From: Hippasteria phrygiana
Lineage: Eukaryota > Echinodermata > Asteroidea > Valvatida > Goniasteridae
Reading direction: 5' to 3'
Assembly (NCBI GenBank): GCA_037893225.1
Contig: JAZGUH010000005.1
Location: 682,001-746,000, forward strand
Length of the DNA: 64,000 nucleotides
Part shown: piece after piece, positions 42,560-53,650 of the stretch
Numbering within the stretch: position 1 is the stretch's first letter
Layout of the letters: every line of letters begins with the position of its first letter
The notes under the pieces: model-generated
Databases searched by the model: none
What the model was told of the DNA's origin: nothing
The model's input: the letters and a program-made list of their open reading frames with translations, nothing else
Program-made: the position numbers and the translations under genes

Positions 42560-43015
42560 AGGAATAGGAACTAAATCCGGTGCTGAAGTTGACGGGACCA
42601 CTACTCACAAACGACATGAAGGAAATTTTTTTAATTTACATATGTTGTAGCCATGTACCTTGCCTTGATATATAATAAAATATAGGGTGGCTTACTATGT
42701 ATAACAGGACCTATTGACAGTTCCGTTAACCCCATCACTAAGGATTTTATTTGTACGGGAAAACAACAAGAATTAAATCCGGTGCTGGAGTTGACGGGAC
42801 CACTACTCAAAAACGACATGGAGGACATTTTTAAAAGTTACGTATGTTGTAGCCATGTATCTTGCCTTTATACATAAGAAAATATAGGGTGGCTCACGAT
42901 GTATAACAGGACTTATTGACAGTTCCGTTAACCCCATCACTAAGGATTATATTCACACGCACAGGACGGGAAAAAAACAAGAATTGAATCCGGTGCTGGA
43001 GTTGACGGCAACAGA
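42560..43015. repeat. two tandem units of a roughly 205-bp repeat
   Basis: CCGGTGCTG.AGTTGACGG recurs at 42578, 42779 and 42990. Each unit contains TTGTAGCCATGTA.CTTGCCT and CAGTTCCGTTAACCCCATCA. The same units lie inverted at 48300-48605, on the other side of the BEL/Pao element. Confidence 0.85.
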
Positions 43016-43178
43016 AGTGTGGGGTGGTCAGTGCAGAACGCAAATCAGCCCTTCAAGGCAGGTACCCAGCAGGAACGACAAGAGTCCAAACTCACCAACC
43101 TGCGGAGCAGATACCTCCAGATGTGAAGAGCAGAGTGGGGGTAGATACGATTTGAAGCTTTGCATGGTGGGTGCGATA

Positions 43179-43335
43179 TGAGAGAGACTGAGATTGCGGG
43201 TAACACCATGTGAAATAAATCTCTTCTAGGAAGAAGTGTGGTTCTGAAAAGAACCTGGGTGACTGTGTAACTCGACGCTTCGGACAGTGTGCTGTGCTCT
43301 GGACATGGTGTTACCCGCAATCTCAGTCTCTCTCA
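43179..43335. repeat. 33-bp perfect inverted repeat at the 5' edge of the BEL element
   Basis: 43179-43211 (starting TGAGAGAGACTGAGATTGCG) and 43303-43335 (ending CAATCTCAGTCTCTCTCA) are exact reverse complements separated by 91 bp. The second arm lies at the start of the gag-like open frame. Confidence 0.93.
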
Positions 43336-46300
43336 GAGTGAGTCATATTCCCCTGGGGCTGATGACCCATCAGACAGTGACGAAGGTAACAAGTTGTTTA
43401 TGCTGTCCTAAGGGATCTTCCAAAGCGAGGGACAGGTCCACAACTCCAACTGCCAATGCCAGTAAAAGTCCTGTGACAGCTTTTACAGGCCCGTTCGGCT
43501 ACGGCTTTGGGATTTGGGACAGTCTCCCTAAGCTGGACATCCCTAAGTTTGACAGTGAGCATGATGTTAAACAGTACGTTACCTTGAAATCCTTGTGGGA
43601 CAGCATCATGAACGGTCCTATGAGCCACCTGCCCGAGGCTACCAAGTTCACCTACCTATACGGAGCCACCTATAGGCGGTCGTCCACTGGCCATTGCAGA
43701 CCGCAACCTCATCTTGGGAGATGGAGCGTATGAAGCCATTTGAAAACGCGTTTGGGGACCCAGGAAAAATTATCCAAGGCCTATACTCAATCAGCTTGAG
43801 TCTCGTCCAGTCCTGGCTTACAATGATTTGTCTGTACTTCGTGACTTCTCCGATGAGCTAGCCACTGCAGTAGACACAGCAGAGAAATTTGACTTCCATG
43901 ATGAACTCAAACATCATCGTTATGCCACCGAACTGGTGAAGAAACTACCAGAGAGGCTCCACTCGGAATTCCTCTCTAAGATGTGGGAACAAGGTCAAGG
44001 AATGAAGTACACAGTGCACAACCTCAGCCACTGGTTGAAGAAGAAGACTGGACCTGCAGGATTGATCCTCCTCGAAAGGGCAAACAAGTTCAAGTCCAGC
44101 CGGGAGTCCTTTCATTGGAAGGATCGCAGTCAGAAGAAGTCTACTGGAAACCAACCACATCCTTCAAGGTCTTATATATGGCCCAAACTGGTCCTCAGTC
44201 TACAACAACTAAATCAACGACCAAGAACAAGACCAACGGGGAGGCCAAATCCCAAAGTGGTAATGGCACACCTGTGATTACTCCAGAAAGAGTTACCTAG
44301 CTGTCTGTATTGCAAAGTAAAGGAATCAGGCCACTACCTGGAGACTTGTCAAAAATTTCAGAAGTGCCAGTGGTTGAAGACAAACCAAAGATGCACAAAG
44401 TGTGCATAGAAGCATGAAAAAGAGAGTCCCCATCCCAAGAAGTGCAAGGAATGTTCTGGAGACCATCGCACCAGCCTCCACGAGTTGATTGAACCAGCAG
44501 TAATAAGGATGCTGTGTTGTGCTCTGGAGTTGGGCCTCGTCCTAGAGTTGACTACAACCGTGATGTGTTGATTAAAGTCGTACCACTTACCGTACATGGG
44601 CCTGCAGGTACTATTGAAACCTTCGGTGTGTTAGATGAATGTGCAGAAAGGACGATGGTTCTCCAGTCAGTTGTAGACAACTTGAAAATTCCAGCTCGTG
44701 ACGAACAACTTTGCATCACTACAGTGATGGGCGACACCAGCTGGAAGGGAAAATGTGTCAGTTTCGAGGTGTCAGCTCACGGAGATCAAGAGAAGTATGC
44801 CATTCAGTGTGCATTCACAGCCCCGGATGTGCAACTTGTCGACTACACTGTGTCTGCAGAACAACTACAAGACAAGTGGCCACACTTGAGAGGGCTACTG
44901 CTATTCTCTGCACGTAGAGTCCAACCTTCTGTCCTCATTGGTGCAGATCATGTCGAATTAACGCTTTCAATGGAAGCTCGCACTGGCCCTAAGTTTAGTT
45001 CACCAGTGGCGGTAAACACTTTGTTTGGCTGGACTGTCCTTGGTCACCAAGGTCTGCAAATCCCAAACAAGACGTTGGCAGGCCAGCGGGTCTTGTTCAC
45101 CTCATGTGCCCCACAGCAACCAGACCAGCAGCTGCACCAAATGATGGAGCGATTTATGATGGTCGACAAGTTACCTCATGTCAATGAGAAGCAAGCAACC
45201 CGCTCAAGGAATGACAAGCTTGCCATCAACACCTTGGAGGAGAACACCAAGGAAGTCGAAGTTGACGGTGTGAAACGACTAGAGACTCCACTCTTATGGA
45301 AACCAAACCACAAGAGACCCTCCAGTCTTCCCCAAGCAGTACTGGCCTTGGCACGCTCTAACCAAAAGAAGATTGAGCGAGACCCAGATTTGGCTGATTA
45401 CTGCCGCACCTACATCCAGAAGCTCCAAGATCAGGGACACGTGAGGCTTCTTGGACCCGTGGATGATTTGTCAGTAGATCAGCAACATGGTTGGTACATT
45501 CCATGTCACGTTGTGCACAGCAGTGGCAAGTACCGTCTTGTTTTTAATTGCTCGTTTGAGTAGGCCTACAGAGGCCAGAACCTCAACCGTGAACTGTTTG
45601 CGCTTTGCGGGCCCATCTTTATGTCCATCACTGTTGGATGTTCTCCTGAGCTTTCGCCAGGGTCGTGTGGCGGTGTCGGGTGATATTACCGCCACGTTCC
45701 ATCAAGTGAGGCTTTGTCCCGAACAGCAGCAAATGTTCCGGTTTCTTTGGAAGGATGAGCAACTTGACAAGTGGGTTATCATCGAGTGGATGGTGCTGCC
45801 GTTTGGGGCCGCATGCAGTCCTTGCTGTGCCACATTCGCCCTTCAGAAGGCAGCAAAGGACCGGGTAGAGCAGTATCCTCAGGTTCAGGATAACATCGAG
45901 AAGGAGACGTATGTGGACAATCAGCTTGCCAGCCGAGACACCGAGCAACATGCAACCGAACTTGTCGTCAACACACGCAAATGCCTGCAATTAAGAGGCA
46001 GGTTTTCAGATGGTGAAATGTACAAGCAGTCACCCTACAACACTCCAGTGTCTTCCCGTGGAAGCACGCTCAACTCGTCAGGTGCAGTCATTGTCACTCG
46101 GTCTGCAAGAAGGTGATCCAGAACCGGCTCTTGGATTATGTTGGGACTGGAATAGTGACGAGCTGTACCACCCAGCTAAGGTTCCAGAAAACAACGTGCT
46201 GACTAAGCGCAAAGGCTAGCCAATTTGACCCACTGGGGACATTGCCCCATTTACCGCCAGAGCCAAGTTGTTGGTTCGTGACTTATGTATGGAAAAGTTA

Positions 46301-47831
46301 GATTGGGACGAGAGGGTGACTGACCCCGACTTGACTCAGAGATGGGAAGAGTGGTGCACCGAGTTGGAATATATCCCACAGGTACGGTTGCCGCGGTGTT
46401 ACACCCCACCACATGTTGACACAGCAACAGCAGAGAGGTCCCTGCAAAGTTTTTTGCGATGCTTCAGAGAAGCTATACGGAGCAGTTGCCTACCTGCGTA
46501 CAGTTGACCGTCAAGGGGGTGTCCATTTGAGCTTTGTAATGGCCAAATGTCGGGTTGCACCGAAACGTCTGCTGTCTATGCCAAGTCTGGAGCTGATGGC
46601 AGCTATCCTGGGTGCACAACTTTGTCAAGTTGTTACTGAAGCCCCAACAGTTGAGATCCAGTACACTTTGATGTAGAGTGACTCCACAACAGTGCTCAGC
46701 TGGATTCAGTCAGAGTCGTGCCGTTTCAATTAGGTATTTGTTGGGACCCGAATAGCCGAGATACAAACCTTGACAGATGGCATTGAGTAGCGTTATGTCT
46801 GTACTGCGGACAACCCTGCTGATGATGTAACCCGTGGCCTACCAGTTAACAACCTAGGGGAAGATTCGAGGTGGACTGAGGGCCCAACGTGGCTTCTTGA
46901 CCTGCCTGAGCAATGGCAGAAGGACAGTGCGGGTATCTTGGCCCAAACTCGTGTGAACTCCTCAGAGGTACATAATGAAATAGAGAGCTTCTTCTGTGGA
47001 CTCACAGCTCCCACTCCATCGGTAGATGTTGATATCTCAACCTTTCACAGCTGGGCAGAATTGGTGAGTGCAGTTGGTAAGCAGCGCTACCCAGATGACC
47101 TTGCTTGACGGCACCCTGACTCCAGAGCAAACTCGTGAGGTAGAAATCCTGCTCCTACGACAGGCACAAAGTGACACCTTGAAGGAAGAAGTCTCTGCGC
47201 TCTCATCCAATAAGGAGATACCCCGAAGCAGTCGTCTTCTGGAATGTTCACCTGAGCTTGATCCAGCGGACAAACTGATTAGAGTCGGCGGTCGGCTCAG
47301 GAAGGTAGCCAAGACTGACCTGATCTTGATTGAGCCCCATCCAGTTGTACTTGACCCACATCATCCCGTTTGAACTGCTAAGTACGTGACTGTGGAACAA
47401 ATTTCAAGGGGGCTGACACAGAAATCGGGCAGACTTTGAAGGCGATGGAACCAGAAGTTGTGCCAATTAAGTATCGAGTCAAGTTCAGATTCAATCCCCC
47501 AACGCACCCCAGGTCCTATCTTCCTACCCTTCAAACCCGCTAGAAGTGGCAAAGGAAAGAGGAGAACCTGTCAAAGGGAGATGTTGTCATGATAGCAGAG
47601 CCTCAGCTACCAAGATCTCAGTGGCCAGTGGGGACTGTTTCCCATGTCTTTCCTGGTGACGATAACCGAGTTAGGGTGGTCAACGTTCAAGTGAAGAACC
47701 GAGAGTACAAGCGTCCTGTCGCCCGGCTTGTAAAACTGGCCAAGTATGACGAAGATGATACTCCTGGTTTGACCAAAGCTTTACTCACCCAGATCCCCAT
47801 TCCCTTTAGGCTCTGTGGCATTAAGAACTAA
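43287..47831 (+). pseudogene. BEL/Pao LTR-retrotransposon gag-pol, decayed
   Basis: Regions in order: gag with LPKLDIPKF and KFTYL (43530-43700) and a second gag frame to 44277; CCHC-like knuckles CLYCK, CTKCA and HRTSLHEL (44290-44490); an aspartic-protease region with LDECAE, and IGADHVEL and NTLFGWTVLG (44514-45100); reverse transcriptase (45487-46000) with WMVLPFGAACSP and YVDNQ in place of the usual YVDD; KAKLL-type connection; RNase H with FCDASEKLYGAVAYLR (46440-46680); the H2C2-side block LIRVGGRLR (47280-47370); and a C-terminal block MIAEPQLPRSQWPVGTV (47589-47800). Stops at 44407 and 45561 and several frameshifts are visible. Most of the integrase core is missing between about 47373 and 47410. 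No long terminal repeats are found. Confidence 0.93.
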
Positions 47832-47849
47832 TTCAAGCCCCTGTGTCAA

Positions 47850-48299
47850 AGAAACAAACCTGCTGTTTATAGTTAAAACGTGTTTCCGTGTTCAGAGTTT
47901 ATTTCAAAGTTTGAAGCCTTTGCATTTAGCCAAAGTAGTTTGCAAATTTCTAGTTGAAATTTGGGGGCGGCCATGTTACAGCTGCGCTACCTGCCTTGCG
48001 AGAGGGGGCTCTTAATTTTTCTGCAGTCGCAAGAGGGCGTGCTTTTCGGCCGCCTTGCATGACAAAACGTGGTGTCTGGTAAAAGTTTTCGGCCCAAATT
48101 CGCACGTAATTGACTTAATCAGGGTTCAGAATTACTCAGTAGAGCTCACTTGAAAGGGAGGGACGATCTAGAGAGGGAAAAAAACTACAAACAAGACTAC
48201 GTTTGAAACATCATTTGAAACCATTTGAACCGTGTTCAATTAAAGAATATTCTTCGGAGCCCCAGTCAAATTGGAATAATAGTCTACACCCGTACTAAA
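47850..48299. other. no gene recognised
   Basis: Sequence between the BEL remnant and the inverted repeat units. I see no terminal repeat matching the 43.0-43.3 kb side. Confidence 0.4.
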
Positions 48300-48605
48300 T
48301 ATAATCCTTAGTGATGGGGTTAACGGAACTGTAAATAAGTCCTGTTATACATTGTGAGCCACCCTATATTTTGTGATGTATAAAGGCAAGATAAATGGCT
48401 ACAACCTATGTAAATTTTTAAAAATTCATCTTTGTCGTTTTTGAGTAGTGGTCCCGTCAACTCTAGCACCGGATTCAATTCTTGTTGTTTTCCCGTATAC
48501 TGTGCATGCGTGTGAATAAAATCCTTAGTGATGGGGTTAACGGAACTGTCAATAAGTCCTGTTATTCTTCCTCCATGGTTATACATTGTGAGCCACCCTA
48601 TATTT
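48300..48605. repeat. inverted copies of the 205-bp repeat
   Basis: AATCCTTAGTGATGGGGTTA occurs at about 48303 and 48520, and GTGGTCCCGTCAACTC lies at about 48450. This is the reverse complement of the 42560-43015 units. Confidence 0.85.
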
Positions 48606-48831
48606 GCCAGGGAGGGCAAACAACATCTGAATCGTCTTAAAATCGTCTTAAAAACACTATTTCTTTTTGTTTTTTATGACGCCTCAAATGTCGCCAGGGG
48701 GGCAAGTTGCCTATTGAGGAATTCCTCCGGGATCGGTAGCCGTGGGCCGGCGGGACGCGGAACGTCAGAGAACGTTGGTCTGTGTGCGAGCTACGTACAC
48801 GTGTGGTATTCACACACTTTTGAAAGTTGTT

Positions 48832-48849
48832 GGGGGGGGGGGGGGGGGG
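48832..48849. repeat. poly-G tract
   Basis: A run of about 18 G. The surrounding 48660-49130 holds overlapping GC-rich open stretches without motifs. Confidence 0.95.
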
Positions 48850-49477
48850 CAGCGCCGGTGCCCGGGCCGGCTGCCCGGGCCGGCTGCTGCCCTTTCCTAT
48901 GTTTTTCTTGTGCGGAACTGCCAAAAGTGAGTGGGTTAGGCTATACGAGAGAGGACTTGGGACAATGGGGGATTAGGGATAACAATGACACCGACGAATT
49001 GGGCCGAGAGTCCTCGGGAGAACTTCGTGTACAAACCTTATGGGAGCTGTTCGGAAAAAGTAAAAGTTCAAACAAAGGGAACAAAAGAAGGGTTCCATTC
49101 ACGGTCCTCAGTAGTATAGGAAAACGCACATGTGTGTGTGTGTGGGTGGGTGTGAGTTTGTTTTTGCATTCAATAGGGGACCTTTAACAAAAGAGGACAA
49201 TAGGGTCCCCGGTTTAGAAAGGTCCCCGTTTGAAAATCGTGTACAAAACCAATGGGAGGCCTTCCGAAAAAGTTAAAGTACTGTGACGTGTCGTACCAGC
49301 TCTCCTGCGTCAGGCTGGTTCCGGACCCTTGGTAGCGTGCCGCCTCGATGGTGCCTTAGTATCCCTGCAGTGGTGGGCCACAGCACCAGGCTATCCCCTC
49401 GGCTCGGTAGACAGGACCAGTAGACCGGTGGAAGCAGGGTCAGTGGAGTGCACAGGGGAATTGAAGTGGGAATGGGG

Positions 49478-49597
49478 AGTCGGAATATGGGTGGAGTCGG
49501 AATATGGGTGGAGTCGGAATATGGGTGGAGTCGGAATATGAGTGGAGTCGGAATTTGGGAGGAGCCGGAAGGTGGGTGGAGTCGGAATTTGGGTGGA
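49478..49597. repeat. 17-bp minisatellite
   Basis: GTCGGAATATGGGTGGA repeats about seven times with minor variants. Confidence 0.93.
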
Positions 49598-50228
49598 GCA
49601 ACTTATTCCCCTTGGGACTTTGCCGGTGACTTAATCCTAAAAAGGATCCGACCCTAGAACATAGACTAATAATTGGTGATACATTCCTCATCATTCACTA
49701 TGTCATTCCATCACAATCAAGAGCCTTATAAATTATCCTAATCATTTGAGAATCAAGCAATCAACTGCCTAAATCCGGATCCTAGCCCTGCACCGCCTTT
49801 TATAGACTTTGAGCCCCATAGGCTAAGTACAACTTCTCTTTGTTGCTTAAACAGTGCATAAACTCCATTGACCAATCAGAAACGAGGATTTCCCATATGC
49901 AAAGTGTGGGTGACTTACAAGGCCTTTGGTATACAGTTGGTGACTTCATAATTCTTTTTCCATCGCAGTACAAACAAAAGAGGGACAATAGGAGGTCCCC
50001 GATTACACACGTGTGTGACACTGAGTATGTATATACCGGCAATCGTGGACCTCGGACAAAAGAATTCGGGCGCAGACAAAGGGTCCACGTTTGACCGAAC
50101 GTCCACGATTGAAAATCGTGTACAACTAAAAAACATATGGGAGGCCTTCCGAAAAAGTTAAGAGTATAAACAAAGGAGGAACAATGGGACGTCCACGATT
50201 GCAGGTATTTACACACTTGGTTGTGTGT
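49598..50228. other. decayed repeat, no gene
   Basis: 50080-50215 (GTCCACGATTGAAAATCGTG, GGGAGGCCTTCCGAAAAAGT) repeats sequence at 49200-49285 and, inverted, 41650-41815. Confidence 0.5.
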
Positions 50229-50255
50229 GGGGGGGGGGGGGGGGGGGGGGGGGGG
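50229..50255. repeat. poly-G tract
   Basis: More than 20 consecutive G, following GTTGTGTGTG. Prone to length error. Confidence 0.95.
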
Positions 50256-51905
50256 ATTTCCCCCATATATCCGCTTATTGGCCCTTAGTCAGCAAACGGA
50301 CTATTCCCGGTATTACATTTTCAAGCACACCCCGGCAGCAATCAGCTCAGCAGCACGAACTTGAACAGCGCCACCAATATCAAAGAGTCCAAGCTCCCAT
50401 TCCGTTGTCAGTTTTTCCGGGCTGGAAATTTTTTCGGGATGACTACTTTTAAATATAAGCAAAACAAAAACAAAAAAATTGTTGTGAATTCAACACAAAA
50501 CCTTGTTAAAGTTGGTATAGTTTTGTGGAATTCTGTTGGGGCTAGGGCATAGGGCCGCTATTTAATGATTACATTTCTGTTTTATTTGTTTGAAAAATCA
50601 ACCCCAAATTTAATGACAACAGATTTGCTTATAAACAAACAATCACACAAACATCTTAACAGATATAAAAATAAGATCTGTGTCGTATTTTCTGATACAA
50701 ATAATAATCGGAGCTCCATCTGGTTAGCATGTCATTATTTATAAAAAATAATTCCCGCTCTCCGCGTGGGGCGAATTGGCATGGCCCAAAGATAATTTAA
50801 AAGTCTAGAAAATGGATCTTTCCATGTCACGCACAGGCTAGGCCAGCGGAATATATCCCTGGTTTCCTGCTTCTTACGGTTGCAATGTATCACAAATTCA
50901 GCAAGTACCAGTTTCAGGTACGTGTGCACAAGAAGTACGTCTGATTTGAGTGAAAATCCGACTCTTTACACACAATGCATTGCAATTGCTGCCAAAATGT
51001 GATTTTTATAAAGAATTCAAGCAATTTTTGCAATGGCATAACCATAAAGCTTACCCTTACCGTAACCCCATCCCAAACCCTTATTCTTACAAAAGTTCTC
51101 ACCCTGACCCTCACCTTCTACATACGTCGTGTTTCTCTTTGTTTTTGTGTACTGAGTATGCGCAATAAGCCAAGGAGTCGGTATTTAACGACGTCTGATT
51201 TTTACGCTATTTAATTGCTCGCATATGCGTACGCTGTATGCGGCATGCAATTGCTGCACTGGCGACAAAACGAATGGTAGTCGCGTCTAAAAACTGCCCA
51301 GATTTCCGATTTCAGATGTTTTTCAACAACTCCAGTCAGCAAGTACTGACCTCGAAGGATTCTATGTGATATAGCCCGTGGACTTGTGTCGGGTTCATCA
51401 TTGCAGGGAAGCATTTCGTCGTTGAATGTACGGCCGTCTTGAAGGAGTTGAACAGTGAGCTGAGCCGAGTTGACCGTCGTCCGTTTTTGCGGGGTCAGTG
51501 AACATTCACAACAACACAGCGAACGTGATTGTCATTTCACGCAATAACAGCCGGCGGTGGTAAGAAATATTTTCACGTACGTATGGAAATCTCATCTTCT
51601 TGTCTGACATGTCTGAGTGATGCGTCCGGTATCAATTGTACTTGTCATTTTTTTAATGCATTGACTCGTCTATTATTTAGCATGATTAGTAGTTGTCTAT
51701 CATGTCTATCGCAATTTAGGCCTTTTCGACAGTCAATGCTGCCAAACAAATCATACAAGCCTATGGCACTGACTGTGAACCAGTCCAAATATTTATAATT
51801 GATCTTTCATGGGTTGAGAGATACTCTTTTCACATACCTTTGCATGGAACCACTACCTCCATGATGGAACATAAGGAAAATAGTAACCAGAAAAATCAAT
51901 TTTAA
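50256..51905. other. no confident gene
   Basis: Apart from the speculative exon at 51351-51401, I recognise nothing. The 89-codon open stretch at 51529-51798 has no motif. Confidence 0.35.
51351..51401 (-). CDS. speculative first coding exon of ARB2A
   Basis: On the minus strand an ATG-ATG pair starts 17 codons (MMNPTQVHGLYHIESFE) that end at the donor CGAG before GTCAGT in phase 0, which fits the 38973-39047 exon. The surrounding DNA is CpG-rich, as expected near a promoter. Another reading frame through the same block is also open, so this is a weak call. A competing non-ATG candidate with donor CACAA before GTAAGC lies near 42055. Confidence 0.2.
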
Positions 51906-52032
51906 ATGGCAATAAAAATAATAATAATAATAATGGACATTTGTAAAGCGTACGTATCCACCACGACCACCACGGTGCTCATGGCGCTATTACTATTAGT
52001 ATTAGTATTACCCTGGTCATCGGGCCCATTAA
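51906..52032 (+). repeat. left part of a split retroposon tail
   Basis: (AAT)n followed by GGACATTTGTAAAGCG, GTGCTCATGGCGCTAT and CCCTGGTCATCGGGCCCATT is a 3'-end pattern of short retroposons common in marine animals. The rest of the pattern appears at 53496-53650. Confidence 0.55.
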
Positions 52033-52465
52033 AGGTAGTGTACACGATTGGTAATCGTCAATTTTTTTAAAACTGAATTATTACGAAATACCTTTTGTAG
52101 TCTCATTCATTCTGTGAAATGATGGCACCAAGTGTGCTGTCGTCAAGAAAAGTGGAAAACTGCCCTGTAGCCTTTAGTCAAGGCATGCGTGGCTACCCGG
52201 ATGAGTGGCGCGCCCTGGACATGATGGCATATCTTGGGTGCATCACACACCCAGATAGCCATGCGCACCTTGATTAAAGGCTATCATCCGCCCGATGGTT
52301 GAAAACAAATGCCATTTTTCTCTTCTTCTTTTTTCGCCATCCAACAACGCAAAACTTTGAATAGGTTTATAGTGGAACGATATTTCCTATAAAATACTGA
52401 CCCCCAAATCCACCCATTTCTGGAAATTGCAACGATGACCAATCATTAATCATTCCTGAAACCTT
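52029..52465. mobile_element. TTAA-type element (TTAAAGGTAGTGTACACG end)
   Basis: Starts TTAAAGGTAGTGTACACGAT. Near the right edge TTGCAACGATGACCAATCAT approximates the inverted end, and the segment 52360-52450 is the reverse complement of 37240-37330. Non-coding. Confidence 0.6.
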
Positions 52466-52730
52466 CTCAGCTACGTGGGGAGTATATACTTCCAAAAATG
52501 TAAGGCTCTCCGTTAGCCTTACAAGGATATGTGATTTTGGTCCCCGTAACTCAATGGGATTTGCAATACGCTCTTGCGATATCAGTTACAATGTTCCAGA
52601 ATTCCACTTTCCCAAACCTTAATCTCCCCAGAAGGTTATCCAATCCCTCCTACATATCTTTTAGACTTTTGCGGCCCATTTGCGGAACATTGAAACGGAC
52701 AATTTATTGAGTAATGGAGTTTTTACTCAC

Positions 52731-52801
52731 CGACCGACGTATGCAGCCAAAATGAACATGGCGTCGCACAGCTGACTGATACAGTCCACCAGAATGCGCA
52801 T
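52731..52801 (-). CDS. exon-like sequence in the left arm
   Basis: Mirror copy of 53168-53238: an ATG, 23 codons with no stop, and the donor TCG before GTGAGT, read on the minus strand. Function unknown. Confidence 0.3.
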
Positions 52802-53167
52802 GCGCGTGGATTTTTCGAAGAAATTTGGGGCTCGACCATTTTTTGAAGGAGGGGGGTGCATCTTGTCTACATCGCGCAACGGTGATGTGTGCATGACGCG
52901 CTTTACACATCGTTGTGTGTGTTTGAACATTCCTTCGGTTTTAAAATGAACATTTACGGAATCTTTTTGGTGCTGATTAATAGTCGGTATTGCAACATTA
53001 TAACGTTCAAAATTCGCTGACATTCAGTTTTGCGTTTGTTTTTGTATGCGGTATCTAATCTGGATAAAAACATACATTCCACACATCACCAAAGCGCGAT
53101 GTAGACAAGATGCCTCCCTCCTTCAAAAAATGGTCGAGCCCCAAATTTCTTCGAAAAATCCACGCGC

Positions 53168-53238
53168 ATGCGCATTCTGGTGGACTGTATCAGTCAGCTG
53201 TGCGACGCCATGTTCATTTTGGCTGCATACGTCGGTCG
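53168..53238 (+). CDS. exon-like sequence in the right arm
   Basis: ATG in CGCGCATGC starts MRILVDCISQLCDAMFILAA then YVG, followed by a textbook donor (TCG before GTGAGT). The peptide is partly hydrophobic, like a weak signal or membrane segment. I do not recognise it. It is conserved between arms, as expected for a duplication, so this is not evidence of selection. Confidence 0.3.
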
Positions 53239-53495
53239 GTGAGTAAAAACTCCATTACTCAATAAATTGTCCGTTTCAATGTTCCGCAAATGGGCCGCAA
53301 AAGTCTAAAAGATATGTAGGAGGGATTGGATAACCTTCTGGGGAGATTAAGGTTTGGGAAAGTGGAATTCTGGAACATTGTAACTGATATCGCAAGAGCG
53401 TATTGCAAATCCCATTGAGTTACGGGGACCAAAATCACATATCCTTGTAAGGCTAACGGAGAGCCTTACATTTTTGGAAGTAGGGAGTATACAGC

Positions 53496-53650
53496 CCCGG
53501 CTGTTATTTAAGCGCTAATACCTAATCAAAACACATAACCATCACTGCCCTCACAGGTACCCATTTACTCCTGGGTGGAGAGAAGCAACTTGTGACAAAG
53601 TGCCTTGCTCAAGGACACTTTCAGCAACCTGTGCCAAGAACTAACACAGT
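53496..53650 (+). repeat. right part of a split retroposon tail
   Basis: GTACCCATTTACTCCTGGGT, GGAGAGAAGCAA and AAGTGCCTTGCTCAAGGACA form the second half of the retroposon pattern begun at 51906. The 1.46 kb between the halves is the inverted repeat plus the TTAA-type element. Confidence 0.55.

Larger units (their letters stand above)
52487..53482. repeat. large inverted repeat, two 405-bp arms
   Basis: 52487-52891 and 53080-53482 are near-perfect reverse complements around a 188-bp spacer. Small differences occur (GGAGGGGGGTGCATC against GATGCCTCCCTCC; CGCAACGG against CCAAAGCG). Each arm contains an exon-like stretch with a consensus donor (see 53168-53238 and 52731-52801). Confidence 0.95.

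Noticed and set aside
44514..45563. 349-codon open frame as a host gene
   Set aside because: Its content (protease region, IGADH, NTLFGW, start of reverse transcriptase) is BEL/Pao pol.
42560..48605. Long terminal repeats of the BEL element
   Set aside because: The flanking repeats are inverted and internally tandem; LTRs must be direct.
49440..49694. Repeat-rich open frames near 49.5 kb
   Set aside because: Frames follow the 17-bp minisatellite.
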